Source: Terriglobia bacterium (GTDB taxonomy: Bacteria; Acidobacteriota; Terriglobia; JAIQFV01). From it: 55,464 nucleotides of DNA. Below, in pieces: positions 1 through 8,166 of this stretch. The notes beneath the pieces are model-generated. The model was given only the letters and a program-made list of their open reading frames with translations, had not been told where the DNA came from and ran no database searches. Made by a program: the position numbers and the translations under genes. Location of the stretch: positions 1 through 55,464 of the forward strand of contig JAQUPQ010000028.1 in the NCBI GenBank assembly GCA_028716525.1, written 5' to 3'. How positions within the stretch are numbered: position 1 is the stretch's first letter; the number at the start of each line of letters is the position of its first letter.

Positions 1-1
1 T

Positions 2-127
2 GCGGCCATCAAAGAATACATCCAGGAAAACAATCAGCACCCCCGAATCTTCCTCTGGACGGCGTCGGTTCATCAAATCTTGTCGAAGATCAACAAATGT
101 AAAGAAGCGTTAGACGCACTACACTAG
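2..127 (+). mobile_element. IS630-family transposase, C-terminal fragment
   Basis: An open frame enters from the left window edge and ends at TAG 125-127, giving 41 residues. The sequence around FLWTASVHQILSKI resembles the extreme C-terminus of IS630-family DDE transposases (a Phe-x-Trp-Thr motif followed by an 'ILxKIxxxxxAL' helix). Only the tail is visible, so catalytic residues cannot be checked. It runs in the same frame as, and directly abuts, a sigma-factor remnant with no room for a normal terminal inverted repeat, so this looks like a rearranged or degraded insertion rather than an intact IS end. Family assignment is by motif resemblance only. Confidence 0.6.
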
Positions 128-241
128 GAAGAGATGGCGGAAGTGCTGAAGGTGTCACTTCGGACAGTGCAACAAGATTGGCGGCTGGCCCGGCTGTGGC
201 TCTACCGGGTACTGGAGCAGGGAGAAGGCGATGACGCCTGA
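128..241 (+). pseudogene. ECF sigma factor C-terminal remnant (region 4 HTH)
   Basis: Thirty-seven in-frame codons follow the transposase stop and end at TGA 239-241. The stretch [20 protein letters not shown] followed by an ARxWLYR segment is the sigma region 4 helix-turn-helix and tail typical of the ECF-like sigma factors that sit beside Ser/Thr kinases in Acidobacteria and Planctomycetes. Everything upstream (regions 2 and the linker) is missing and replaced by the IS630 fragment. The stop codon overlaps the kinase start (ATG 231) by 11 bases, a layout that implies former translational coupling. Inferred: the sigma gene was truncated by insertion or rearrangement, leaving the kinase without its cognate upstream partner. 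Confidence 0.6.
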
Positions 242-2699
242 GCGTTGGGAGCAGGTGAGTAAACTCTGTCAGGCAGCGCTCGAACTCCAACCGGAAGAGC
301 GCCCCGTATTCCTCGACCGGGCCTGCGGGAACGATTCGGTTTTACGCCAGGAGGTGGATTCGCTGCTCGCAGTTGGAACGGAGACAGGGAGTTTTATGGC
401 GGCGGGAGCAATCCAGGATGCGGCGAAAGTGTTGGCTGAAGACAATCTCCCTTCACGGGCCGGCAAAACCCTGGGACATTATCAGCTTCTCTCCTTGATC
501 GGCGCGGGCGGCATGGGCGAAGTTTATCTGGCGCAAGATACAAAGCTGAATCGCAAAGTGGCGATCAAGTTTCTCACTCGTGCATTGGTGACCGACGCGG
601 GAGGCAAGGCGCGATTGATGCGCGAAGCACAAACCATCGCCCAGTTGGATCATCCTAACATTTGTGCCATCCATGAGGTCGGGGAAGAGAACAGCAGCTG
701 CTTTATTGTGATGCCGTATGTGGAAGGCGAGACTCTCGCCAACCGCATCCAACACGGACCCATGAAGCCGAAAGAATTTCTTGATGTGGCTATCCAAGTG
801 GCTGACGCCCTGGCGGAGGCACATTCACGAGGAATCATCCATCGAGACATCAAACCTCAGAACATTATCGTCACGCCTCGAGGACAAGCCAAAGTCATGG
901 ATTTCGGCATCGCTAAAATCGTCCAAGGAAAGTTGCCTCAAGACAACGAAGCGGAGACATTGAGCACGTTGTCTCACCGCGGACTGGTCCTGGGCACGTT
1001 TCCTTATATGTCTCCTGAACAAGTCAAAGCTGAGGGCCTGGATTTTCGCACCGACGTATTCAGTTTTGGTGTTGTGCTTTACGAGATGCTCACAGGAAAG
1101 AGTCTTTTTGCGGCGGCAAGCCGGGCGGAAACCATTTCGGCCATCTTGGTCAGGGAGCCCACCTTTTCAGGTTGTGCTCACGCCACTGAAGAGGTCAAGC
1201 GGATAATCCTCAAGTGTCTGGCCAAAGATCGTCGCCAAAGATACGCCACCATGCAGGAGTTGCTTGTTGATTTGAAAAGCGCAACATCGGGCACGCAAAA
1301 AATTTCTCCTTCGGAGAAGCTTTTGCCCTCGGTTGCTGTCCTGCCGTTCGTGAATATCAGCGCCGATTCCGACAATGAATATTTCTGCGATGGGCTGGCG
1401 GAAGAGTTGATCAATGCACTGACCCGGATCGAGGGACTGAAGGTTGCAGCGCGCACCTCGGCCTTTTCATTCAAAGACAAGAAGGTGGATATTCGCGACA
1501 TCGGGCAAAAGCTGAACGTCAGCACGGTCATGGAGGGCAGCGTGAGGAAATCGGGCGATCGCCTGAGAATTACCGCACAGCTGGTCAACGTGGCGAGCGG
1601 TTATCCTCTCTGGTCCTCGCGATATGACCGAAAGGCCAACGATGTTTTTGAGATTCAGGACGAAATCTCTATGGCCATCATCGGCGCACTCAAGGTAAAG
1701 CTTCTCAGCGATGAGAAAGACATCGTCTTGAAGCGCTATACCGAAGACGCCGAGGCTTACCATCTCTACCTCCGGGGTCGGTTTCACTTGAATCGGTTTA
1801 CCGAAGGAGGGTGGAGCAAAGCGGAAACACTCTTCCGCGAGGCCATTGAGAAAGCCCCGGATTTTGCCCTCGCTTATGCCGGACTTGCACAATATTACAC
1901 GCTGGGAGCTTTTTCTTTGCTGTCTCCGGGCGAAGCCCTGCCCAAGGCAAAAGCGGCTGCAGGAAAGTTGTTGGAGATCGATGAGGGGTTGGTGGAAGGG
2001 TACGTGTCTCTGGGGATCGTGAAAATGTATTACGACCGGGATTGGTCGGGGGCCGAGCAGGAGTTTCTCCGGGCCATCGACCTCGCTCCCGGCTATGCCT
2101 CGGGTCGAAATTGGTACGGATGGTTCCTGGGACTCTCCGGCAGGTTTGACGAGGCGCTCGTGGAACTCGATCGGGCCAGGGAACGTGACCCGTTGGATGT
2201 CAATATCAACGGGGCGATCGGGGCTTGCTTCTACTGGCGCCACCAATATCAGAAAGCCATCGAGCACTACGCAACGGCTTTGGAGCTGGATCCAAACTCG
2301 TTCATCATTCGTTCCTTTCTGATCGATGCTTTAATTCTGGACGGAAAGATAGCAGACGCCCTCGCCGAAATAGAGAAGCTGGGAGAAAGCCCCGAAAACG
2401 CTTTGATACGCATGGGCTCGCTCGCCTATGCCTTTGCGGTCTCGGGGAAAACATCTGAGGCGCACCAATTGGTGACAGAATTAATGGAACTATCGGAGAA
2501 ACGGTACATCCCCCCATACCATATCGGCATGATTCATGCGGGCTTGGGAGACAGGGAACAGGCCTTCTCATGGTTCGAGAAGGCGTTTGAAGAGAGGGCC
2601 GTGGGACTGGCGTTTCTTAAAGTTGAACCGAAGCTGGATTCACTGCGATCGGATGCCCGCTTTACGGACCTGCTTCGCCGGCTTGGATTTCCACAATGA
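231..2699 (+). CDS. Serine/threonine protein kinase with TolB-like and TPR domains
   Basis: An 822-residue signalling protein. Residues 1-75 are the N-terminal segment common to acidobacterial kinases. Residues ~84-350 are a Hanks-type kinase: glycine loop GAGGMGEVY (91-99), VAIK Lys113, catalytic HRD 204-206 and DFG 224-226, all intact. Residues ~365-500 match the TolB-like N-terminal domain found in adenylate cyclase/TPR proteins (it begins [13 protein letters not shown]). The remainder is a series of TPR helices. No obvious transmembrane segment separates the kinase from the rest, so a cytoplasmic location is likely. It would phosphorylate Ser/Thr targets selected through the TPR scaffold. 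The upstream ECF sigma gene is only a remnant, so its native co-expression may be lost. The domain assignment is firm; the target is unknown. Confidence 0.9.
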   Translation: MTPERWEQVSKLCQAALELQPEERPVFLDRACGNDSVLRQEVDSLLAVGTETGSFMAAGAIQDAAKVLAEDNLPSRAGKTLGHYQLLSLIGAGGMGEVYLAQDTKLNRKVAIKFLTRALVTDAGGKARLMREAQTIAQLDHPNICAIHEVGEENSSCFIVMPYVEGETLANRIQHGPMKPKEFLDVAIQVADALAEAHSRGIIHRDIKPQNIIVTPRGQAKVMDFGIAKIVQGKLPQDNEAETLSTLSHRGLVLGTFPYMSPEQVKAEGLDFRTDVFSFGVVLYEMLTGKSLFAAASRAETISAILVREPTFSGCAHATEEVKRIILKCLAKDRRQRYATMQELLVDLKSATSGTQKISPSEKLLPSVAVLPFVNISADSDNEYFCDGLAEELINALTRIEGLKVAARTSAFSFKDKKVDIRDIGQKLNVSTVMEGSVRKSGDRLRITAQLVNVASGYPLWSSRYDRKANDVFEIQDEISMAIIGALKVKLLSDEKDIVLKRYTEDAEAYHLYLRGRFHLNRFTEGGWSKAETLFREAIEKAPDFALAYAGLAQYYTLGAFSLLSPGEALPKAKAAAGKLLEIDEGLVEGYVSLGIVKMYYDRDWSGAEQEFLRAIDLAPGYASGRNWYGWFLGLSGRFDEALVELDRARERDPLDVNINGAIGACFYWRHQYQKAIEHYATALELDPNSFIIRSFLIDALILDGKIADALAEIEKLGESPENALIRMGSLAYAFAVSGKTSEAHQLVTELMELSEKRYIPPYHIGMIHAGLGDREQAFSWFEKAFEERAVGLAFLKVEPKLDSLRSDARFTDLLRRLGFPQ

Positions 2700-2785
2700 A
2701 ACTCTGATAGTTCCGATGGGTGGCGAAAACATGTCCGCTCCCGCGGTCTTGAGGTCGGACGTTTTCTATCGCGCCGTGATGGCCG

Positions 2786-3178
2786 TCAAAGTTGTTGTAT
2801 CCGGTCAGCGAGTGCATCTTTCACAGCTTGACTCGCTCGCAAAACGCCATGGACTTTCAAGCTCTGGATCGTGTTGAGTGCCAGATCGGACGGGATATCG
2901 CTGGAAAGATACACTCCTCCAACGACGTTAATTTCGAGCCTTTCCCCATTCTCCAAACATTTTTCCAAACTTCGTCGGCTGTATGCAAGTAGACCGATCA
3001 CGGATGCTCTCCGGGCAGCGCTTTTCTCAACGATGTCGCGGTGTACCTCCAACTCCTTTCGGATCGCGGTGCGGATGAAATCTGTCCGATTGGAGTAAAA
3101 GCCTTCCTCAGAGAGCAAGTCCATGCGGCCTAAGTCTACAGCGCTCAGATTTATTGTTATTTTTTCTGTATCTGCCAT
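2786..3178 (-). CDS. CopG-family ribbon-helix-helix transcriptional regulator
   Basis: A 130-residue protein whose first ~50 residues form a ribbon-helix-helix: beta strand KITINLSAVDL, then helices with SNRTDFIRTAIRKEL. The C-terminal ~80 residues have a predicted alpha/beta pattern and could be a dimerisation or ligand-sensing domain, as in longer CopG-type regulators, but none is recognised. It stands alone, convergent with the kinase gene. Immediately upstream of the start (3181-3226) is a nested palindrome with four ACCATC half-sites that overlaps a promoter, which strongly suggests autorepression. No toxin gene lies beside it, so a classical toxin-antitoxin role is not supported. Confidence 0.8.
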   Translation of the reverse strand: MADTEKITINLSAVDLGRMDLLSEEGFYSNRTDFIRTAIRKELEVHRDIVEKSAARRASVIGLLAYSRRSLEKCLENGERLEINVVGGVYLSSDIPSDLALNTIQSLKVHGVLRASQAVKDALADRIQQL

Positions 3179-3180
3179 AA

Positions 3181-3226
3181 ATTACCATCTTTGTACCATC
3201 TATTTAGATGGTGCAGGGATGGTAAT
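3181..3226. promoter_or_regulatory. Nested palindromic operator of the CopG/RHH regulator
   Basis: Four half-sites: ACCATC at 3184-3189 and 3195-3200, and GATGGT at 3207-3212 and 3218-3223. The outer arms ATTACCATC / GATGGTAAT (3181-3189, 3218-3226) are an exact inverted repeat, and the inner arms ACCATCTA / TAGATGGT (3195-3202, 3205-3212) are exact as well. Half-site spacings are 11, 12 and 11 bp, about one helical turn, the geometry expected for adjacent RHH dimers. It abuts the regulator start codon. Confidence 0.75.
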
Positions 3227-3248
3227 AGATATGTAGTCCTCCTGTCAA
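3222..3248 (-). promoter_or_regulatory. Candidate promoter of the CopG regulator
   Basis: On the minus strand a perfect TTGACA -35 (plus 3243-3248) is followed after 15 bp by TATTAC (plus 3222-3227). The -10 overlaps the outermost operator arm, consistent with repression by polymerase exclusion. The 15-bp spacer is short, so the exact -10 is uncertain. Confidence 0.45.
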
Positions 3249-3390
3249 GCAAATTTAAAAGTCGGCGCCCTGTTTCTCTTGGGGACTAGAAAGTCCTGTG
3301 TGTACTGATCCGAAATATGGGCCCGACCTAAGCCGGAGAGGAACACAATTCAATCAACCCAATCGATTCAGATCAGACCCTCTTTTCCAA

Positions 3391-4098
3391 TCATCGCTGC
3401 TTTTGTAACTCGGTGCGGATTTGAGTGAGGATTTCGTAATAACGCCAGGCTGCGGGAGCATTTGGCTCCTGGTGGTGATCGGGTTTGAGCACCAAGTTTC
3501 CGGTTGAAAGAAGAATGCGTTTTACTTCAGGATTCTGGCGCACTTTTTCCCAAGTGGCAGCTACAATCAAGCGGTAATGCTCTCCTGGAACTGCTGGACG
3601 GTATTCCATCTTCTTCCCTTCAAAGGTCACCCACGTAATGCCTATGCGCTTCATATTCTCTTCGGCCAAAGTGCCGGCATTCTTGGCTTCGAAGCTGGTC
3701 ATTTGAGCCACCTGCTCGCGTGTGTATTTCCACTCCAGACCGGGGAATTTGGCGCGAGCGTCATCTTGGTTCTCGGGATACAGCATCATTTGCCAAAAGC
3801 CTTCCAGGCTGGCGTAGTGTCGGCCATGAAAGACAAAGGGTATGGCCGCAAAATTGGAAAGTATGCCCAGCTCATTACGCTTGGAGAGTATGACCTCTCC
3901 GGGTCCGGCTTCCTGCGGCAGGATTTCCCAGTCCGGAGCGCCTTCCTTGGAGACGGGCGTCCACCAATGCGCAGGATAGGGCGAATGTTCTGAAATCGGG
4001 GCTGGGTTGGAAGTCACAGGAGGGGGCGATGAATGGCAAGCGCCCAACGAGATCGTGACGAGGCCGGCGGCGATGTAGAAATAATTCATTTTGGACAT
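3391..4098 (-). CDS. NADAR-domain (YbiA-like) lipoprotein
   Basis: The C-terminal ~170 residues match the NADAR fold (YbiA/RibX-like N-glycosidase family): LSNFAAIPFVFHGRHY, the LEGFWQ helix, an ATWEKVRQNPEVKRILLSTG helix and a terminal WRYYE. Family members hydrolyse N-glycosidic bonds of riboflavin intermediates or ADP-ribose-type adducts. The start was placed at Met 4098 (235 aa) because a typical lipoprotein signal follows: hydrophobic YFYIAAGLVTISLGAC with lipobox LGAC. The frame stays open back to 4254, but that extension translates a tandem repeat. An exported, lipid-anchored NADAR domain is unusual, since known members act in the cytoplasm. It is monocistronic. Domain call good; substrate unknown. 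Confidence 0.75.
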   Translation of the reverse strand: MSKMNYFYIAAGLVTISLGACHSSPPPVTSNPAPISEHSPYPAHWWTPVSKEGAPDWEILPQEAGPGEVILSKRNELGILSNFAAIPFVFHGRHYASLEGFWQMMLYPENQDDARAKFPGLEWKYTREQVAQMTSFEAKNAGTLAEENMKRIGITWVTFEGKKMEYRPAVPGEHYRLIVAATWEKVRQNPEVKRILLSTGNLVLKPDHHQEPNAPAAWRYYEILTQIRTELQKQR

Positions 4099-4118
4099 GC
4101 GATGATGCATGGAGTATC

Positions 4119-4168
4119 GGTCTGTCCGGTCTATCCGGTCTATCCGGTCTGTCCTGTCTGTTCTGTCA
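4119..4168. repeat. Short tandem repeat, 9-bp unit
   Basis: About five degenerate copies of GTCTRTCCG / GTCTGTCCT lie in the leader of the NADAR gene. Read through in the lipoprotein frame they would encode an Asp-Arg-Thr/Ile repeat, which is why the longer start is not used. Confidence 0.7.
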
Positions 4169-4420
4169 GCACTTGCGTCCCCAAGAACTTTGGAGGATTC
4201 AATCTTTCCAATCCCTTTAGTCTGTCCAATCAGGTGAATTTGAGTTCGGACCAAGATGCGTTTCCTTCTTGACGTGAATGGTCCTTATTGTTTCGGCAAT
4301 TTTAGATTCAGTGGGCATAAAGATCGAGCACTTCCGAAAATTGTGTGTGTCGCTTCAACGTACAAGAGTTTGCAAGCAGTCGTTTGCTAAAAACCAGTCC
4401 GCCTTGTGCGGACGAGATGA

Positions 4421-4714
4421 TCGTAGCCTGAGGCGCAAGCCTCAGGTATGGGCACATCCTCAAAACAGCAATCAGCCCCCTGGGGGGCATAAGGCAAGGA
4501 GCGAGCCTCGCGATATTTCTGGGTCTTCGCCGAGCGGTCTTGGTGAGGATGGGAGCAACCAACGAAATTCAGGGATCCCTCAACCGCCGAGCAATTCAGC
4601 AGAGCAGACGGAGAATTCAAAAATGAATTGTGCACAACTCTCTGTCGCCCCTACCGGGGCTTAACCGTGTTGCGGCCCCGCCGGTTCCCCTGAGGCTTAC
4701 GCCTCAGGCTACGA
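4421..4714. repeat. Inverted pair of palindromic repeats in intergenic region
   Basis: The gap between the NADAR and beta-lactamase-like genes holds no convincing gene. Two 26-bp arms, 4421-4446 and 4689-4714, are inverted copies with one mismatch. Each contains its own hairpin of the type CCTGAGGC...GCCTCAGG. A further palindrome AGCCCGATAAATCGGGCT lies at 4722-4739. These look like REP/BIME-type elements. Confidence 0.65.
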
Positions 4715-4824
4715 TTATTCCAGCCCGATAAATCGGGCTTGGACCCAGGCTGGGTCAACCTCGGATGGCATCTACTACGGTCCTGACTCCCTGCCGGCAA
4801 AGCATACGAAAGCCAAGAGCGTCG

Positions 4825-6414
4825 TCATTTCTTTTGGGCCACCGGTATGAACAACAAATCCTGAAAGTCGTAGCTGAAGTCGGTGAGCGGTGAAACGGGA
4901 ACCATCTTCATTTGTTCGACAGACCCGTCCGGTTTGAGCGAAAAATAAACGTAGGCGTCGGCGAACAGCGAGCGATCGCGCCATCGGGAAACGAAGGTGT
5001 CGTACTGCCAATGCTCCAGATCTCCGACCAGACCCGGGGAGTGAGCAAACCGCAAAACCAGGTGCCCATTCTCAAGGGCCAGTGTGACATCGCCCAACCA
5101 GGCATCATGGTAGCGACCGGCATATTTTTCCAGAGGCAAAGAAGGTTTGGAATCCTTGTTGCGCCCCGCCGTCTGTTTGCTGACGGTTTCTTCGGCGCGG
5201 TTTTCAGAAAGTTTTTTGGCATCCAGATACGCTTGCACCCAGTCGGTGGCTGGTGCGCCCAGATAGGCATCAAGAATATGGTAGGTGATGGCTTGGAATG
5301 CGCCGCCCTCCTCGGCGTTGGTCAACACCACGATCCCGAGTTTGAGATCGGGCACCAGCGTGACCCGCGACACCAGTCCCGCCAAGCCGCCGGTGTGAGA
5401 GACAATTTTCTTGCCACGATAATCCGTGAGTCCCCATCCCAGACCATACGCTGAGAAATTCGGGCGCAATGCGGCCAGCGGAGGTGGCGGGTCGCCGATC
5501 GGAACAATCGTCTGCGCCGACCACATTTCGCGGCTTTGTCGCTCGCTGAACAACCGCTCCTCGCCCGTTGAGGTCTTGCGGAGGAGTCCATGGTTCAGTT
5601 GCACGATCAGCCACTTCGTCATGTCATTGACACAGGAATTGAGCGCTCCCGCCGGGGCGTTGTTGTCGAGGTTGTTGTAGGAGATGGCGGTGAGCTTTCC
5701 TTCAACCTTGGCATGAGGCGCGGCAATGTCGTCGCCGGGGCGAAAGGCCGCCACGCTGGTATTGCTGTGCACCATCCCCAGGGGATCGAGGAGGCGTTCT
5801 TTGATGAACTGTTCCCAGGGTTTTCCCGTGACCGCCGGGATAATCTGTCCCGCCACAAGGTACAACACGTTGTCGTAGGCGTAATGGCTGCGGAAACTTG
5901 TGGCCAGTTTGACGTAGCGCAGATTGTGAATGATTTCGCCGCGCGTGAAATCGGTGTGAGGCCAAAACATTAAATCGCCCGCACCGAGTCCCAAGCCGCT
6001 GCGGTGAACCAGCAAATCGCGCACCGTCATCTCACGAGTCACATAAGGATCGGACATCTGAAAATTCGCCAGGTGATCGATGACGCGGTCGTCCCAGCGA
6101 AGCTTTCCTTCATCGACCAGAATAGCCAGCGCGGCGGCCGTGAAGGCTTTGGTGTTGGAAGCAATGCCAAAGAGGGTGTTGGCGTCGACCGGCGTAGAGT
6201 CCCCAAGCTTCCGGACCCCGTAGCCCTTCGCCATAACAACCTGACCGTCTTTAACGACGGCCACGGCAATGCCGGGAACCTCAAACGCCTGGCGCGTGTG
6301 TTCCACAAATGAATCAAGATCGGAAGGAACGCTCGTTTGCGCTTGAATCAAGGAGCCAAGGGAGAGCAGAAGTGCCAGCGGAAGAAGTCGACGCATTGGA
6401 TGCAGGTGATTCAT
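4825..6414 (-). CDS. Serine beta-lactamase-family hydrolase (class C / PBP-like), secreted
   Basis: A 529-residue exported protein. A signal peptide (MRRLLPLALLLSLGSLIQA) is followed by the beta-lactamase/transpeptidase-like fold with all three active-site motifs: SNTK (Ser86, Lys89), YDN (Tyr180) and HTGG (His340). The C-terminal ~110 residues resemble the beta-rich DUF3471-type domain often appended to these enzymes. The start was chosen at 6414 because AGGAGA lies six bases upstream; an ATG at 6429 is possible. Members include esterases, D-aminopeptidases and lactamases acting in the periplasm, so substrate cannot be assigned. It is followed upstream by a secreted alpha/beta hydrolase on the same strand. 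Confidence 0.88.
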   Translation of the reverse strand: MNHLHPMRRLLPLALLLSLGSLIQAQTSVPSDLDSFVEHTRQAFEVPGIAVAVVKDGQVVMAKGYGVRKLGDSTPVDANTLFGIASNTKAFTAAALAILVDEGKLRWDDRVIDHLANFQMSDPYVTREMTVRDLLVHRSGLGLGAGDLMFWPHTDFTRGEIIHNLRYVKLATSFRSHYAYDNVLYLVAGQIIPAVTGKPWEQFIKERLLDPLGMVHSNTSVAAFRPGDDIAAPHAKVEGKLTAISYNNLDNNAPAGALNSCVNDMTKWLIVQLNHGLLRKTSTGEERLFSERQSREMWSAQTIVPIGDPPPPLAALRPNFSAYGLGWGLTDYRGKKIVSHTGGLAGLVSRVTLVPDLKLGIVVLTNAEEGGAFQAITYHILDAYLGAPATDWVQAYLDAKKLSENRAEETVSKQTAGRNKDSKPSLPLEKYAGRYHDAWLGDVTLALENGHLVLRFAHSPGLVGDLEHWQYDTFVSRWRDRSLFADAYVYFSLKPDGSVEQMKMVPVSPLTDFSYDFQDLLFIPVAQKK

Positions 6415-6499
6415 GGTGGGTCTCCTCATGGAAGGATGGATTTCACCGGCAAGAGAAAAATAATTCTAATCGCCTTCGCGCGGATCCGCAATCGGAGGG

Positions 6500-6560
6500 C
6501 AGGGGACAGGCACCATGGGCTGCAGTCACTGTCACACCAACGACCGGTAGGTGCCTGTCC
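6500..6560. repeat. Palindromic GGTGCCTGTCCCC-type repeat
   Basis: GGGGACAGGCACC (about 6502-6514) and GGTGCCTGTCCCC (about 6549-6561) face each other as an inverted repeat between two hydrolase genes. The related motif GGTGTCTGTCCCC recurs in tandem at 44.3 kb. The form resembles repeats associated with REP-type transposases. Confidence 0.6.
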
Positions 6561-6565
6561 CCATC

Positions 6566-7468
6566 TCAGATGTGTGCTTTGATGAACTCCATGGCGTGCT
6601 GAATGATCTCGCGGCTGCGGGCGTCGTCATTGCGGATGTCGAAGGCGTGCACGCCCTCGGGATGGTTGCTGACATCAATCATAAGATTTTTCTTCATTGC
6701 TTCCGCTATGAATGCGTCGATGGTGGAATTGAGCATGGCATTGTCCAAGCCTGCCCGCCCGATTAGAATCGGAGGAATGTTTCCTCTTGATTCCGTAAGC
6801 GCCAACACCGGCGAAAATTCATCCAGTGTTTTTTCAGACAGCCCCGGTGATTCAGCGCGTGACGGACGCACATCCAGAAGCGTGTAGAACGCCACGATGC
6901 AACGGATGTCGGGGTCCGGCTCCCGAAGAAAGTGGCTCAGGAACGGCCCGCCACCTGAGAAGCCCCACAGGGCAATGTGGTGGGGATCGACACCCAGCAC
7001 ATCAGCGTGACTGCGCACGTATTGAAGTGCGGCGTCAATGTCGCTTTGGGCATCCATGATTTTCTCGGGACTGTGAAATCGATGATTAAAAGTGACGCCG
7101 ATGAGACCTGACGCGGCAGCGTATTGCCCGTAAGAGACAAACACACCCCACTCTCTCGGTGGAAGCGGAAAGCTTTCCGGCAGGGGACCTCCGTGAATGA
7201 AAAGAATGGCCGGCAGTTTGGAGGCGCGAGGCGCCGGAGGCGAGTACACGTCCATCTTCAACACTTCGCCGTCGACGCGTTTGTACACAATGTCTTTTTG
7301 AACCTTCGCCCTCTCCATGCCGGGAACCGAGAGGACAATTCGCTTCGACCTCAATTGTTCTGCAGAGGGCGGCTGAGGTGGTTTGTTGCCGGAGGGGTTT
7401 TGAGCCATAGTGCTGATGCTCCAGAGTGTGACTAATGAAAGGACGGACACTTTGAAATAGTTCTTCAT
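6566..7468 (-). CDS. Secreted alpha/beta hydrolase (dienelactone hydrolase / BD-FAE-like esterase)
   Basis: A 300-residue protein with an N-terminal signal peptide (hydrophobic VLSLVTLWSISTMA), then an alpha/beta-hydrolase fold. The oxyanion HGG is at 92-94 and the nucleophile elbow GFSGGG has Ser171. A late His in HPEGVHAFDI is the expected catalytic base, with Asp upstream in ILIGRAGLDN. Length and layout fit esterases/lipases of the carboxylesterase-type subgroup. It probably acts on small ester substrates outside the cytoplasm. It lies 151 bp upstream of the beta-lactamase-like gene on the same strand, separated by a palindromic repeat, so operon membership is uncertain. Confidence 0.85.
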   Translation of the reverse strand: MKNYFKVSVLSLVTLWSISTMAQNPSGNKPPQPPSAEQLRSKRIVLSVPGMERAKVQKDIVYKRVDGEVLKMDVYSPPAPRASKLPAILFIHGGPLPESFPLPPREWGVFVSYGQYAAASGLIGVTFNHRFHSPEKIMDAQSDIDAALQYVRSHADVLGVDPHHIALWGFSGGGPFLSHFLREPDPDIRCIVAFYTLLDVRPSRAESPGLSEKTLDEFSPVLALTESRGNIPPILIGRAGLDNAMLNSTIDAFIAEAMKKNLMIDVSNHPEGVHAFDIRNDDARSREIIQHAMEFIKAHI

Positions 7469-8166
7469 TTGGGGCCCTTGGTGTTCAATCGCCTTACGTC
7501 GAAAAGAAGGCTTGAATTCAAGCCTAGTCTAATCGATTGGGTTTGGAATTTAAATCAATGTGGAATGGAGAACAGCGGCAGACACCTAGTACTTGTCGGT
7601 TTCCTTGGTAACAGGCCGTCGGTGTCTGCCTCGAAAATAGATCGTATCTTGAGATAAAGTATTCTGTCGTCCCGGGGGGCGGGACTCATTCCTCGTATCA
7701 ATCCCTTGCCCGGCACTCACGTGCCGGGCTAAAGATCTTTCGCCCTGACGGGCTAGGGACGTGCCAATACATGATATTTTCATGCCCTTGGATGCCCCGA
7801 TGCATCGGGCATGAGAAACTGCTACGAAAATATGGACGAATTTCAACGAGGGGACCTCTGTCGCCCCCTTAAAGGGGGCTTGGTTTAATCATCGTACCAT
7901 ACCCCACCCTCGCTCCACAGAAGGCGTGGAGCTTCGGATGGGGCTACCTTCTGACCGGCCCTCCGGGCCTGCAATTTGAGCAACCCGGTGATTTTCACGC
8001 CTTTGGGTCCGCCTTCTCTCGCTCGCGTCCCCGGGGTTCTTGGGGATTGGCAGATGAGTCACTGATCCGAAAAAGATAGGATGGGACTGCTCTGCGCGGC
8101 TCGGAGTTCTCTGCGTCTCGGCGGTGAGGGCATCGGCCACTGGCCCCCGGGAGTTACGGCAGGCCG
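7469..8166. repeat. 700-bp intergenic region filled with dispersed repeats
   Basis: No credible gene is seen. It contains, in order: an inverted pair GGCAGACACC / GGTGTCTGCC (about 7574-7630); a ~93-bp element (7662-7754) repeated inverted at 29093-29185; palindrome GCCCCGATGCATCGGGC (7794-7810); hairpin GCCCCCTT/AAGGGGGC (7863-7879); one copy of an ~50-bp element also at 13.3 and 36.9 kb (8006-8055); and a GCCGAGACGCAGAG-type repeat (8094-8129, minus orientation). Confidence 0.7.
7662..7754 (+). repeat. 93-bp dispersed repeat, copy 1
   Basis: From TTCTGTCGTCCCG through the hairpin GCCCGGCACTCACGTGCCGGGC and AAAGATCTTTCGCCCT to GGGCT. It aligns along its whole length with the reverse complement of 29093-29185, with scattered mismatches. 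Confidence 0.7.

Noticed and set aside
2786-3178. CopG gene as antitoxin of a toxin-antitoxin pair
   Set aside because: No toxin-sized gene is adjacent on the same strand; the neighbours are a kinase and a NADAR lipoprotein.
4108-4254. N-terminal extension of the NADAR protein (Asp-Arg-Thr repeats)
   Set aside because: Encoded by a 9-bp tandem repeat and followed by a proper lipoprotein signal; the start is more likely at 4098.
7889-8140. 83-codon minus-strand frame as a gene
   Set aside because: It translates dispersed repeats (AETQRTPSRAEQ and similar), with no ribosome binding site or domain.
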